Below, in pieces: positions 37,901 to 46,298 of a stretch of 64,000 bases of DNA. The notes below the pieces were generated by a model. It saw nothing but the letters and a program-made list of their open reading frames with translations, did not search any database and was not told where the DNA came from. Each line of letters opens with the position of its first letter. Position 1 is the first letter of the stretch. The position numbers were made by a program, and so were the translations under genes. Source of the stretch: Terriglobales bacterium (lineage in GTDB: Bacteria > Acidobacteriota > Terriglobia > Terriglobales > Acidobacteriaceae); NCBI GenBank assembly GCA_025936825.1, contig JAICSO010000004.1:62001-126000 (forward strand), in the 5' to 3' direction.

Positions 37901-38279
37901 TTCCGGACCGGTGGTCTGCACCAGTGCTGCGGTTATCAGTTCGTGCCTGAACTCGACAACGCAGTTTTCGCCGGCCATTAACGGATGGGGAAATCAGCGC
38001 CGCAATCAGGTGTGGGGCCCGCACTACTTCGACACCGACCTGAGCGTGACGAAGAACTTCCATCTTCCGATCAGCGAGGCCAGCAATCTCGGTATCGGGC
38101 TTCAATTCTTCAACATCCTGAACCATCCGAACTTCGATCAGCCGGATGCCAATATTTCCAGTTCGACGTTCGGCCAGATCATCAGCACGGTCAGCGTACC
38201 TACCAGCATTTTGGGATCATTCCTCGGTGGGGATGCTTCGCCGCGGTTGATTCAGGTGAAAGCAACTTTGAGCTTCTAG
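34929..38279 (+). CDS. Oar-like TonB-dependent receptor with carboxypeptidase-regulatory domain
   Basis: 1116 residues with a signal peptide (MQVSRTIYSVLVLLLAGVLS). Residues about 28-120 form a Cna-B/carboxypeptidase-regulatory-like domain (GTITDPSGAVVPNATVTLKN, then SGAYRFSLLPPAQYTVSA). A plug region (LFTVNGMNENDPF, GANVNYVTKSGTNNWHGSVN) is followed by a large beta-barrel with many aromatic-ended strands, ending in a C-terminal aromatic strand (IQVKATLSF). GAGGA lies six bases before the ATG. This is the large family that is expanded in Acidobacteriota, of unknown substrate (probably oligosaccharide or peptide). A terminator follows. Confidence 0.88.
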   Translation: MQVSRTIYSVLVLLLAGVLSIPAVGQSLVSGDIAGTITDPSGAVVPNATVTLKNNGTGQTQTSTTNSSGAYRFSLLPPAQYTVSATASGFQNVEKPVTVAVGQATQLNLQLAVGGSSQTVEVTAEGAVVQTENGNISTTFTPEQVELVPNPGNDLSYIVQAAPGAVMNTQAGYGNSAMFGLPATSNLFTVNGMNENDPFLNLNNSGATNLLLGQNDVQEVSVVNNGYSAQYGGLAGANVNYVTKSGTNNWHGSVNYFWNGRAMNANSWFDKQAQISSGLPNRAPFDNANQWSASVGGPIIKNKTFFFVDYEGLRVLLPTSTLVQIPSPQYQAATLANIGATAPGQLPFYQNMFNLWTSAPGAANAGPIPGGSDGCDGTISLGAGVPCAVAFRSTAGNFTHESLLTARVDQNISDSDHIYGHFRSDHGLQATYTDPINSVFNAQSDQPQYEGQLNETHIFSSNATNQFILAGSWYSAIFKPANMSAATALMPYRLRFSGGTFYDLGRDLNDWPQGRNVTQYQIIDDFSKVIGKHNIKVGMNFRRNDITDYSPGLFTTGEVIGEDQASFFSGTAGLFTQAFNTRSTQPIALYGLGLYAQDEWTVKPTLRVTLGLRAEHDSNPVCQTNCFARLTTDFMAASHDPSQPYNQAIRTGIHQALPSYTGIGWEPRLGFAWTPRGAGTNTVLRGGIGIFHDFFPATVADSFLNNPPLYNQFFVGPGNVAPGAGSVQSIAAAANSAFVSGFASGGTLASISGSNPFFVPPSLFNSARSIHAPQYQEWNLELQQGFGQKTSLSVNYVGNHQIYGPLQNGGLNAFCDVTCLGELGATTTQFSDLPGAAPDPRFGTITQISSSNVGNYNGVTLSLQRRFSALQFQANYTYSHALDIVSNAGILPYNFNTNESTLNPQDPFNYKRYNYGNADYDVRHTASLNYVWTTPKLKGWVGAIASWTVSGTAFWRTGLPVTAYDDNASSILNGFNYGISAGDPVFANQLNSGPVVCTSAAVISSCLNSTTQFSPAINGWGNQRRNQVWGPHYFDTDLSVTKNFHLPISEASNLGIGLQFFNILNHPNFDQPDANISSSTFGQIISTVSVPTSILGSFLGGDASPRLIQVKATLSF

Positions 38280-38298
38280 CTGAGGGTGAGAAACAGCA

Positions 38299-38328
38299 AG
38301 CCCCGGCTTTGTCCGGGGCTTTTCTTTT
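38299..38328 (+). terminator. rho-independent terminator of the Oar-like receptor
   Basis: Stem AGCCCCGG / CCGGGGCT followed by TTTCTTTT, 20 bp past the stop codon. Confidence 0.85.
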
Positions 38329-38340
38329 CACTCTTGGGCC

Positions 38341-39681
38341 TTACTCGTCTTCGACCACTCGCGCCGTCATCTCTTGTGCGGGTTCGCCGCCGACCATGCC
38401 TTGCGCGACAATGAGCCGGCGAGCTTCGACGCGCAGTTTCGGCAGGCGGACACCGAAGATCGCCGCACCGCCGACCGCGGCGATCGCGCCGATGCTAACT
38501 GTGATGGGCGCTGATAAGCGCTCTGCCAATGCACCCCCGAACAGCGCACCGAATGGCGCCATGCCCATAAACATCATGGAGTAGACCGACATCACACGTC
38601 CGCGAAGGTGGTCCGGCACCATCGACTGGATCAGCGTGTTCGAAGACGACATCTGCAACATCATGCAGAAGCCCACCGGAACCAGAAGCGCGGTGGAAAG
38701 CCAGAAATATCTGGACAATCCAAAAGCCACCAGGCTGATGCCAAACCCCGCGCACGAATAGGTGATCCAGCGTCCCAAGCCGTAAACGCCGGTGCGAGTC
38801 GCCAAGGTGAGGGCGCCCAACAGAGCCCCTACTCCGGTAGCTCCCATCAGAATGCCAAGGGCACGCGCGCCACCGTGCAATACCTTGTCCGCAAATACGG
38901 GCATCAGCACGGTGTATGGCATTGCAACAAGGCTAACTAGCCCGAGTAGCAACAGAATGGCACGGATCGGGGCGGTGTTCCGCACGAAACGGAAACCTTC
39001 AATGATGTGCGCGAGCGGAGGTCCGGACGATTGCGGTCGCCGCGGAGTCAATCTCATCAAGAGCAGCCCGGTGATCACCGCAATGTAGCTGATCGAATTA
39101 GCCGCGAAGCACCATCCCTCCCCGATCTTGGCCACCAGAATGCCGGCGACCGCAGGGCCGACGATGCGCGCCCCGTTGAACATCGACGAATTGAGGGCGA
39201 TGGCGTTGATGAGGTCATCTTTGCCAACCATTTCGACCAGGAACGCCTGCCTCCCCGGGATGTCGAATGCGTTCACCACGCCCAGGAGCGCTGCCAGAAC
39301 AAAGATTTCCTTGATGGTTATGCGGTTCGTGAGGGTCAGCGCCCCGTAAATTCCCGCCAGGACCATCGAGCACGCCTGGGTTGTGATAATGACTTTGTGC
39401 CGGTTGTAGCGGTCGGCAACGATGCCCCCCAGGGGCGCTGCCAGGAAAACAGGAATCTGGCTCGCGAACCCCACCGAGCCCAACAAAAGTGACGATCCAG
39501 TCAGGCGGTACACAAGCCATGCTTCCGCAATGCTTTGCATCCATGTGCCAATGAGGGAGATCAATTGTCCGCTGAAAAAAAGCTGGAAATTACGATGACG
39601 CAGAGCGCGGAAGGTCGTGCTCAGGCGCCGTCGGTCCTGCTGGGGTTCGACATTTGGGCCTGGAGAATTCGAAGAGGGCAC
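38341..39681 (-). CDS. MFS transporter, EntS-like exporter
   Basis: About 446 residues from a tentative GTG 39681; the frame extends to 39822 but then overlaps the PilZ gene. TTFRALRHRNFQLFFSGQLI, SLIGTWMQSIAEAWLVYRLT and the helix 2-3 signature PLGGIVADRYNRHKVI mark the EntS/DUF894-type major facilitator group. About 12 membrane helices with a C-terminal tail. This group exports siderophores or small toxic compounds. Start is the uncertain point because no SD sequence is visible. Confidence 0.82.
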   Translation of the reverse strand: MPSSNSPGPNVEPQQDRRRLSTTFRALRHRNFQLFFSGQLISLIGTWMQSIAEAWLVYRLTGSSLLLGSVGFASQIPVFLAAPLGGIVADRYNRHKVIITTQACSMVLAGIYGALTLTNRITIKEIFVLAALLGVVNAFDIPGRQAFLVEMVGKDDLINAIALNSSMFNGARIVGPAVAGILVAKIGEGWCFAANSISYIAVITGLLLMRLTPRRPQSSGPPLAHIIEGFRFVRNTAPIRAILLLLGLVSLVAMPYTVLMPVFADKVLHGGARALGILMGATGVGALLGALTLATRTGVYGLGRWITYSCAGFGISLVAFGLSRYFWLSTALLVPVGFCMMLQMSSSNTLIQSMVPDHLRGRVMSVYSMMFMGMAPFGALFGGALAERLSAPITVSIGAIAAVGGAAIFGVRLPKLRVEARRLIVAQGMVGGEPAQEMTARVVEDE

Positions 39682-39796
39682 GTTCGTTCTTATGATGCTG
39701 GCCCTAGTGCATGTTATGCAACTGGGCAGGCCCGGATAGTCACTTTCTGGGGACTTCCCAAGAAGCTGCAGGGCAAGGTAGATTGTTTCTCCTACC

Positions 39797-40168
39797 GTGA
39801 GCGCCACCGAGCCAACGCGCATCGAACGCCGCAGTGGGCACCGTTTCGAGCAGTATCAGGTGCCGGTTCAACTACAAACCAGCGATGGGCAGTCTGGAAA
39901 CGGGTTCACGCTAAATCTCAGCTCGCGCGGCGCGCTCATCCGTACGGATTTTGTCCTGAGCCAAGGACAGACAATCGAGATCACGCTCGCGATGCCGGCC
40001 GAAATCACAATGGGTGAAAATCCTGGCGTGCGATGCCGTGCGCGAGTGTTACGGGTCGAGGCTGCAGCCGACCACAGTCAGCCCACGATTGCCCTCAGGA
40101 TCGAGCACTACGAATTTCTTGCCCGCGAAGTCGCGCCCGTGCACCACGAAGTCTTCCACGCGGTGTAG
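39797..40168 (+). CDS. PilZ-domain protein
   Basis: 123 residues from GTG 39797. RIERRSGHRFEQYQVPVQLQ provides the RxxxR-type motif and TLNLSSRGALIRTD the D/NxSxxG motif of PilZ c-di-GMP receptors. Nothing else is attached. It is divergent from the MFS gene and convergent with the cyclase-like gene at 40170, two bases apart. Confidence 0.82.
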   Translation: MSATEPTRIERRSGHRFEQYQVPVQLQTSDGQSGNGFTLNLSSRGALIRTDFVLSQGQTIEITLAMPAEITMGENPGVRCRARVLRVEAAADHSQPTIALRIEHYEFLAREVAPVHHEVFHAV

Positions 40169-40169
40169 T

Positions 40170-42356
40170 TTAGGTAGTTCCTGCTGCTGAGCCCTTCTCT
40201 ACAGACTTATACACGGCGTCGTTTGTGCAGAGCTCATATAGAAGCGATTCGGTCCATTGCACAAGGTTGAAGTTCCCGGTCTCGACCATGGGAATGCGCG
40301 CGCTGCGAACGATGATGCGGCGGAAAACGTCAGCTGCGACCGGCACCAGGCCGGTGTAGTAAGAATTTTCTTCAGTGCCCCAGAGTTGCGGGAAATTCAC
40401 TTCGACTGGGGACAATGAAATCTCTTCCTTGAGCCGCAAGAAAGCCGCTTCGCTCATGCGGATGCCGTCCACGTTGTAGCGCATAGGCTCCGTAATTGTG
40501 CTCTCGCTGCTGCGGAATTCGTAAGCGTTGAACGGCACGTCCGTCCCGTGCAGGGCCTTTCGCATCCGCTTGTCGCAGGAGGAGAGACGGTCGCTCTCAT
40601 TCAAGGCGTCGGAAATCATGATGCGGTGTTCGCCATCGAGCAGGTACATGGGAGAGGAGTTCTGGTAAGAGATCCCGATTCCAAGTTCCAGGGCGGGCAA
40701 TGCTGCACGTTTCAGCAGATGATTGTATCCGCCGACAATCTCCACCATCTCGCGGGCTAGGACGCAAGTGCGTGCCACCGAAAGCCCAGGGTCGCCCTCG
40801 TGCTCCAGCAGTGCAAGGATCACCGCGTCACCTTCAACGAAGACTTTCGTAGCCCCGTACTTTGGCAGCAGTTTGTTCACGGGATCATAGAAATTCAAGC
40901 TGAAATATGATGCCGGGTTCATGTCGCGCTCCAGCAAGGACTTGGTCAGCCGCGAGGAGTCGCGAACGTCCGCCTTGAGTATCACGTGGCGCGCTACCGG
41001 CTTTTCCGCCTGTGACTTTTCTTCTGATTCGAGGAAAAAAGCGTATAGCGTGCCATTCAGCTTGGACAGTTCTGAAAGCTTTTCGCTTGAGATCAGGTTG
41101 ACTTTTTCCTGCGCGGCGTTCAGCACTTCCAGTCGACGCATGTCCCGGTAGTAAAGCAGGAAATCCCGCAAATAACGTGCCGCAAGCTTAGCGCGCTGCA
41201 TTCCGCTGACTTGAGACATACGACTGAGTGCGGACGTGAACCGGTCGATCGGCAACTTGCTGTATTCCGATGCCAACTTCTCGACGCGTTCCTTGTCCTT
41301 CTTGCGCACCAATGCATATTTCAGCTGCTGTGGATCGAGCAGGGGAGCGAAATCCTTGATGAGCGGCAAGACTTCGTACGAGGCGACTGCATAATCGAGT
41401 AGTGCGTCACGTTCGAGTAGCGATACCCACATTTCCAGCCGCTGTTTTTGCACACGATCGTCAGGCTCGCCGGTGCCGACAAGTTCGTTCGCATTCTCCG
41501 GAGCTGCCAGCCAGCCTTCGAACCAAGGGCTTTCCGCTTCTTCCGCTTGCGACGCAATCGCTTTCAGGAATTCACAAACTAAACCGCGGATATTGCCGAT
41601 GGAATCCGGATCGTTTTCGAATCCGCCGACGAGAACGTAGTGCTCCGCTTGCAGATATGAGTCGCGCGCGTCCTCCTGGAAGATGAGCTGGGTCAAGAAC
41701 ACGGCGTAGTCGCTCGTGGACTTTTCTCCAAAAAGCGAACGCCGCATACTGGCCAAGTTTTCGCGCTCGATCTCGCGCAAAATGCGGAACAGTTCCTGCG
41801 CCGTTTGGCGCAGAACATGTTTCTTTGCGATCTGAAATCCCGCCACTCGTTCCCGATATTCGAGAGCTTTCTGTTGGCGCAGGCCTTCGTAGGACTTCAG
41901 CGTGTTGCGGCAGCGCTCCAACACATTGGAAAACTGGGTGCTCAGCTCTGTGCGCAAAAACTTCAGAATCGCCGCCCGCCCTAATGCATCAATCGTCAGG
42001 TCGCTGCGTGCCTTCGCTTGGTTCAGGATCGACTTATGAAGGTCCAGCAGCAGAAGCTTGAGATCAGGTTTCTTACGCGAGGCAACAGGGACGAACTTAG
42101 CGAGCGCGTTCCGGGCCTTGGTCGATGCTCCCGTGTCGGCGGCAAGGATATTCTCCACGCCGCCAAACTTCATGATGAGTGCAGAAATCTGGTTGCGAGC
42201 ACCCTCGCAGAACGTCGGACTGAGCCACACGTCGTGGCGGACATTGTCGATGCCGAGATGCAAGCCATCGAGGTGGAGTACGGGTGTGTACGACGCAAGC
42301 CGCGGTGGCGGAAGTTCGACCGGGGAGCCGAGTTTGAAGATCGGGATGCGAGGCAC
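40170..42356 (-). CDS. large protein with class III nucleotidyl cyclase-like domain
   Basis: 728 residues, no signal peptide or membrane helix. Residues 1-450 are mostly helical and unassigned. Residues about 455-600 resemble a class III adenylate/guanylate cyclase core: LKADVRDSSRL supplies Asp463, FVEGDAVILALL supplies Asp510 (47 residues later, near the usual metal-ligand spacing), GIGISY follows, and ISDALNESDRLSS contains Asn586-x3-Arg590, matching the transition-state N-x3-R pair. The substrate-selecting lysine is not at the usual place, so nucleotide specificity or activity is uncertain. It could be an active cyclase or a degenerate sensor. The PilZ gene abuts it on the opposite strand. 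Confidence 0.65.
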   Translation of the reverse strand: MPRIPIFKLGSPVELPPPRLASYTPVLHLDGLHLGIDNVRHDVWLSPTFCEGARNQISALIMKFGGVENILAADTGASTKARNALAKFVPVASRKKPDLKLLLLDLHKSILNQAKARSDLTIDALGRAAILKFLRTELSTQFSNVLERCRNTLKSYEGLRQQKALEYRERVAGFQIAKKHVLRQTAQELFRILREIERENLASMRRSLFGEKSTSDYAVFLTQLIFQEDARDSYLQAEHYVLVGGFENDPDSIGNIRGLVCEFLKAIASQAEEAESPWFEGWLAAPENANELVGTGEPDDRVQKQRLEMWVSLLERDALLDYAVASYEVLPLIKDFAPLLDPQQLKYALVRKKDKERVEKLASEYSKLPIDRFTSALSRMSQVSGMQRAKLAARYLRDFLLYYRDMRRLEVLNAAQEKVNLISSEKLSELSKLNGTLYAFFLESEEKSQAEKPVARHVILKADVRDSSRLTKSLLERDMNPASYFSLNFYDPVNKLLPKYGATKVFVEGDAVILALLEHEGDPGLSVARTCVLAREMVEIVGGYNHLLKRAALPALELGIGISYQNSSPMYLLDGEHRIMISDALNESDRLSSCDKRMRKALHGTDVPFNAYEFRSSESTITEPMRYNVDGIRMSEAAFLRLKEEISLSPVEVNFPQLWGTEENSYYTGLVPVAADVFRRIIVRSARIPMVETGNFNLVQWTESLLYELCTNDAVYKSVEKGSAAGTT

Positions 42357-42433
42357 GGCGCAGATGCTCGAACTGGCCCCAGCTCAGCGCAGGGGATCAG
42401 CCATTTCCGCATGAAATCTGACGCTGAGCTGAC

Positions 42434-42453
42434 CAGTAGCTGTCCAGCTACTG
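42434..42453. promoter_or_regulatory. 20-bp palindrome CAGTAGCTG-TC-CAGCTACTG
   Basis: Perfect 9-bp arms with a 2-base spacer in the 275-bp gap between the cyclase-like gene and the acyltransferase gene, about 80 bp upstream of the cyclase-like start. A second inverted pair TACCTTCG / CGAAGGTA lies at 42471-42527. Candidate operator by position. Confidence 0.4.
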
Positions 42454-42631
42454 CAAGCCTACTACGGGTGTACCTTCGGACAATGTTACCCAAGGTGACT
42501 GTCCATTCGGACCCTGTACGAAGGTAAGGGGCAGGAAGTTGTTTTCGCCATTGAGGCGCAGAGGGCACAGGAGCAACGGGAAATCATTGGATCTAGCGAA
42601 TCGCGAGCTTTTTGGTGGTGCATTCTCTGGC

Positions 42632-43804
42632 TCAGACTTTGAGGAAAACACCTCGCCGATACAGAATCGCCATCACAACCCAGCACAGAAGGACATAGGC
42701 CAGAGAGTATGCCAGGGAGGCATTCGCGGCACTGGCCCAGGGCGCGAACAGACGGGTGTAGAGGTAATCTTGCAACGACGGGCCGGCACCAACCCTGATC
42801 GCGTGCAACGCGGAGGCCAGCACCTCCGAGAACACGTAGGCAGCGATGGCGTTTTTCCCAAACACGAGAATCGGAGTAGTCCATCCCCTCCGGAACTGCT
42901 TAATATCCGCAAGCCAGTAGCACAGCGCCAGACAAACCAGAGCGATCCCCGCCGTGAACAGGACAAAGGAACTTGTCCACAACTTTTTGTTGATGGGAAA
43001 CCATAGGTGCCAGGTTCGTCCGAGGACAATGAGCACTGCTCCCGCGATCGCTATGCCGAATGCCTTCGCGGCGCCTGATCTTGCCGACCTTAGCCACTTG
43101 CCCGTCAGGAGTCCGAGGAGGCATCCACCAACCGCGGGAATGGTGCTTAGCAGCCCTTCGGGATCGCGCACGCGCTCGTACAAGTGGCCCATAAGCAGCT
43201 TGCGATCGAGCCATGCAACCAGGTTGCGATCTGGATCGAGCAGGGGAATATCTCGACCGGGAATTCCATAGCCAGGCACGGCCACATGCCGCATCAGCAC
43301 CCAATACCCCGCCAGGCAAGCAATCGCGACCGCGAGTTGGGTTCGCCATTCGGTCCACAGTTCGAGGACGGAGGTGACTACGTAGCAGATAGCGATTCTT
43401 TGCAGCACACCGTAGATTCGCAGGTGCGCCGGATCAAAGCGCGTGGGGAATCCGTTGATGAACAGTCCGAGAGCGAATAGGGCTAATCCGCGCCACAGTA
43501 CGTGGGCGAACAGCTTGCCACGCGAGTCGCCGCGCTGAAGGCGCGAAGTGAACGAAAAGGCCATTGCTACGCCGACAATGAAAACAAATGAAGGGAACAC
43601 CAGGTCAGTTGGTGTCCACCCGTTCCAAGCGGCATGCTTCAAGGGCCAATACGCAGCGGGACCGTCGCCGGGGTCGTTGACCAAAATCATTAACGCGATG
43701 GTCAGGCCGCGAAACAAGTCGAGAGACATCAAGCGGCTTGAGACCGGCGCGGTCCTCTCCTTGCTCGCAGTAACATCCGTCAATGTCGCTACGTTGCTCG
43801 ACAT
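42632..43804 (-). CDS. HGSNAT/NagX-like membrane acyltransferase (DUF5009-type)
   Basis: 390 residues, about ten hydrophobic helices. SRLMSLDLFRGLTIALMILV, WNGWTPTDLVFPSFVFIVGV and GILQRIA-like VLQRIAICYVVTSV are the hallmark segments of the heparan-alpha-glucosaminide N-acetyltransferase-like family (SLD-RG, TDL-FP-F). These proteins acetylate a sugar amine across the membrane using cytosolic acetyl-CoA; bacterial members lie with amino-sugar or glycan catabolism. The creatininase gene lies 12 bp upstream on the same strand, suggesting an operon. Confidence 0.82.
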   Translation of the reverse strand: MSSNVATLTDVTASKERTAPVSSRLMSLDLFRGLTIALMILVNDPGDGPAAYWPLKHAAWNGWTPTDLVFPSFVFIVGVAMAFSFTSRLQRGDSRGKLFAHVLWRGLALFALGLFINGFPTRFDPAHLRIYGVLQRIAICYVVTSVLELWTEWRTQLAVAIACLAGYWVLMRHVAVPGYGIPGRDIPLLDPDRNLVAWLDRKLLMGHLYERVRDPEGLLSTIPAVGGCLLGLLTGKWLRSARSGAAKAFGIAIAGAVLIVLGRTWHLWFPINKKLWTSSFVLFTAGIALVCLALCYWLADIKQFRRGWTTPILVFGKNAIAAYVFSEVLASALHAIRVGAGPSLQDYLYTRLFAPWASAANASLAYSLAYVLLCWVVMAILYRRGVFLKV

Positions 43805-43816
43805 CTTTATCCGGGC

Positions 43817-44683
43817 CTACTGCTTCGTGTCCAGCGGATGCTTGGCTTTCTCGAAGAATTCGTTCTGCAATTTCAAGCTCGTTTGATCCGCTTTAACGGC
43901 TTTGATGGAATCGACGATAGCTTTGATCCAGTTGTCCATCTTGTATTGCCCGAGCTCATGGGTGGCGGCAGAACCTTCGCCGGAGTAGTGGTTAGGAAAT
44001 CGCGCATACCACCAGATCCCCGTGTAGAGATTGTCGGGCAGATGCAGCCTCGCCTGATCTGCGCCAGACTGGCTGTTGGCGCGGTCCATGTGCACGAGGT
44101 CGGGACGCGAAATCATCATGGTCGAAGTTTCGGACTCGCCAGCGTGCATATCCATGGTCGTCTTTTTCGGAGGACCGCCGGGAGGGGTTTCCACCAGACC
44201 AAGGACGTACACAACATAGTCATGTGGGGTTTCGAGCTGACTCTGGGCGAAGTATGGAAGCAGGTACTCATTGCCACCATGCCCGTTGACGATGATCACC
44301 TTCTTACAGCCGTTGCGCGCCATCTCGTTGGTGGTCTCCTGCAGGAGTTCCAGTTGCAGGTGACTGCTGTAGGCCACGGTGCCCGGCTGATGTTGCGCCT
44401 CGAAGATCTGGCCGAAATAGTACTCCGGAAAAACGACCGCATATTCCTGCTCCGCGGCATGCAACGCGGCGTAGCGCACGTCGAGGAGGTCCGTACCTAA
44501 CGGGAGGTGTGGCCCGTGCTTCTCAATGATTCCGAACGGCAGGAGGCAGGTGCCGCCAGAGCGGGCAATACCCTGCGCAAAATCAGGAGCGGTAAGTTCT
44601 TCCCAATGAACAGACAGTTTCTGTTGAGCGGTAGCAGTCAACGGCAGTACGAGGAGAAGAGCAAAGAATGGAAATTTTCCCAT
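43817..44683 (-). CDS. exported creatininase-family amidohydrolase
   Basis: 288 residues with a signal peptide (MGKFPFFALLLVLPLTATAQ). LLPFGIIEKHGPHLPLGTD, then EYYFGQIFEAQHQPGTVAYS, and VIIVNGHGGNEYLLPYF are the canonical creatininase metal-binding segments (E-xHG-HLP--TD and NGHGGN). MDMHAGESETSTMM supplies the HAGexET element. Family members open cyclic amides; an exported form suggests periplasmic substrate. Followed closely by the HGSNAT-like gene. Confidence 0.88.
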   Translation of the reverse strand: MGKFPFFALLLVLPLTATAQQKLSVHWEELTAPDFAQGIARSGGTCLLPFGIIEKHGPHLPLGTDLLDVRYAALHAAEQEYAVVFPEYYFGQIFEAQHQPGTVAYSSHLQLELLQETTNEMARNGCKKVIIVNGHGGNEYLLPYFAQSQLETPHDYVVYVLGLVETPPGGPPKKTTMDMHAGESETSTMMISRPDLVHMDRANSQSGADQARLHLPDNLYTGIWWYARFPNHYSGEGSAATHELGQYKMDNWIKAIVDSIKAVKADQTSLKLQNEFFEKAKHPLDTKQ

Positions 44684-44856
44684 GGTGTGCCTCAGCGGCG
44701 CATTCTAGCACTTTCGGCCATTGACCGAACGGCCAATGCGCCGACGCGATGCCGATTTGGGCGATGGACCACAAACCGCAGCGCCAGATTACCAACGTCA
44801 CCTCGGGAATTGCTCGAATAGGGAGACAATAAGCACAAACGAGGGGGGCAGTGTCC

Positions 44857-45786
44857 ATGAAGAAACTGCGCTTTGTCGTGTCCTTGACGACACACGACAA
44901 CGATTTTCAGATGGAGCAGGCCGCAGCCGCGCAGCAAGCAGCGAATCGCCTGGGTGTAGATATTGAAATCCTCTACGCCGACAACGACGCGATCCAGCAG
45001 AGCCAACAGTTGCTTCAGATCATCCAGTCGAAGGGGGCTCTGCCAGATGGAATCCTTTTCGAACCTGCCGGAGGCACTGGCTTCCCGCAAGTGGCCAGAG
45101 CAGCAGCGGCGGCGGGGATCGGTTGGGTGGTGATGAATCGTGAAGTCGATTATCTGACCGATTTGCGCCGCGCGTACAAAGTGCCGATCTTTTGCATCAG
45201 TTCCGACCACGAAGAGATCGGCCGCATTCAGGGGAAGCAGGTTGCGGCATTGCTGCCGAAGGGTGGTTCGGTGCTCTTGATCCAGGGCCCGGCGGAATCT
45301 ACCGCTGCCAAGCATCGCATGACCGGCCTTTACGACACCAAACCTGTGGATGTGCAGGTCAAGGTTATGAAGGGCAACTGGACCGAAGCCGGTGCCTACA
45401 AGGCTGTTAGTTCGTGGCTGAAGCTTTCGACCTCGCTACAAACCGCATTGGATGTTGTCGTTTCACAGAACGATGCCATGGCGATCGGCGCGCGCAAGGC
45501 GTTCCAGGAGATTACTGATCCCAACGTACGCGACCGCTTTGCTCATTTGCCCTACATTGGCATTGATGGCGTCCGTACCACCGGGCAGGAGTGGTTGAGA
45601 AAAGGCCTTCTGAACGCAACCGTGGTGGTTCCACCCAATACGGATCTAGCAATTCAGATGCTCGCCCACGCGGTTCAGACGGGAATCATTCCTCCCGAGA
45701 GAACCATGACCGTGCCGAAATCGATACCGACTGTCGAGGAACTGGCAAAAAAGCCGGTACAGACAGCAAAGTCGGCGGGAGCGTAG
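44857..45786 (+). CDS. periplasmic-binding-protein-like sugar-binding protein without signal peptide
   Basis: 309 residues from ATG 44857, eight bases after GAGGGGGG. RFVVSLTTHDNDFQMEQAAA, DGILFEPAGGTGFPQVARAA, VPIFCISSDHEEIGRIQGKQ and VVVSQNDAMAIGARKAFQEI match the type I (Peripla_BP_4, RbsB-like) sugar-binding fold. No signal peptide or lipobox precedes it, and no ABC permease or ATPase is nearby. It may act in the cytoplasm as a sensor or be exported some other way. A strong terminator follows. Confidence 0.75.
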   Translation: MKKLRFVVSLTTHDNDFQMEQAAAAQQAANRLGVDIEILYADNDAIQQSQQLLQIIQSKGALPDGILFEPAGGTGFPQVARAAAAAGIGWVVMNREVDYLTDLRRAYKVPIFCISSDHEEIGRIQGKQVAALLPKGGSVLLIQGPAESTAAKHRMTGLYDTKPVDVQVKVMKGNWTEAGAYKAVSSWLKLSTSLQTALDVVVSQNDAMAIGARKAFQEITDPNVRDRFAHLPYIGIDGVRTTGQEWLRKGLLNATVVVPPNTDLAIQMLAHAVQTGIIPPERTMTVPKSIPTVEELAKKPVQTAKSAGA

Positions 45787-45809
45787 GGTAGCAAAATTGT
45801 GAGGAAGAG

Positions 45810-45837
45810 AGCGGGCCTGATCAGCCCGCTTTTTTTT
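45810..45837 (+). terminator. rho-independent terminator
   Basis: AGCGGGC / GCCCGCT stem with a CTGATCA loop followed by seven or more T, just after the sugar-binding gene. Confidence 0.9.
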
Positions 45838-45886
45838 GGCAGGCGAATCGCCCCAAACCGTGCTGTGAGCTTGTTATAGTTCCGGC

Positions 45887-46249
45887 ATGCCAACTCTCAT
45901 TGCTCAGCCGACGCGAATCGAAGCCGCCGGAAACAAACCTAAAATCATTGATGAATACATTGGCCGTGTGAACAGCGAAACGTCTGCGGCCAGCGTGGCG
46001 CACATGCGCAGTCCGGAAGGCTGGGTCGAGCCGGGACAGACTCCTGAGTTCGTGGAGTTCACCATCGTGCTGAAAGGTCTTCTGCGCGTTCAGCACAAGA
46101 GCGGCGTCTTCGATGTGCGTGCCGGGCAAGCGGTCGTAACAAACCCTGGCGAATGGATCCAGTACTCGACTCCGAACGCTGGGGGCGCGGAATACATCGC
46201 GGTTTGCGTGCCGGCATTTTCGCCTGAAACCGTCCATCGTGACGCATAG
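45887..46249 (+). CDS. cupin-domain protein
   Basis: 120 residues. VEFTIVLKGLLRVQHKSGVF followed by GQAVVTNPGEWIQYSTPN is a single cupin_2 barrel; one conserved metal-binding motif is incomplete (no clear HxH), so metal binding is uncertain. A TATAGT hexamer ends seven bases before the ATG and no SD is visible, so the transcript may be leaderless. Confidence 0.75.
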   Translation: MPTLIAQPTRIEAAGNKPKIIDEYIGRVNSETSAASVAHMRSPEGWVEPGQTPEFVEFTIVLKGLLRVQHKSGVFDVRAGQAVVTNPGEWIQYSTPNAGGAEYIAVCVPAFSPETVHRDA

Positions 46250-46298
46250 GGCTCCACCCTCTCGGGCCATGTTCCTCCCTGTGCAAAGAAAGCCATAA

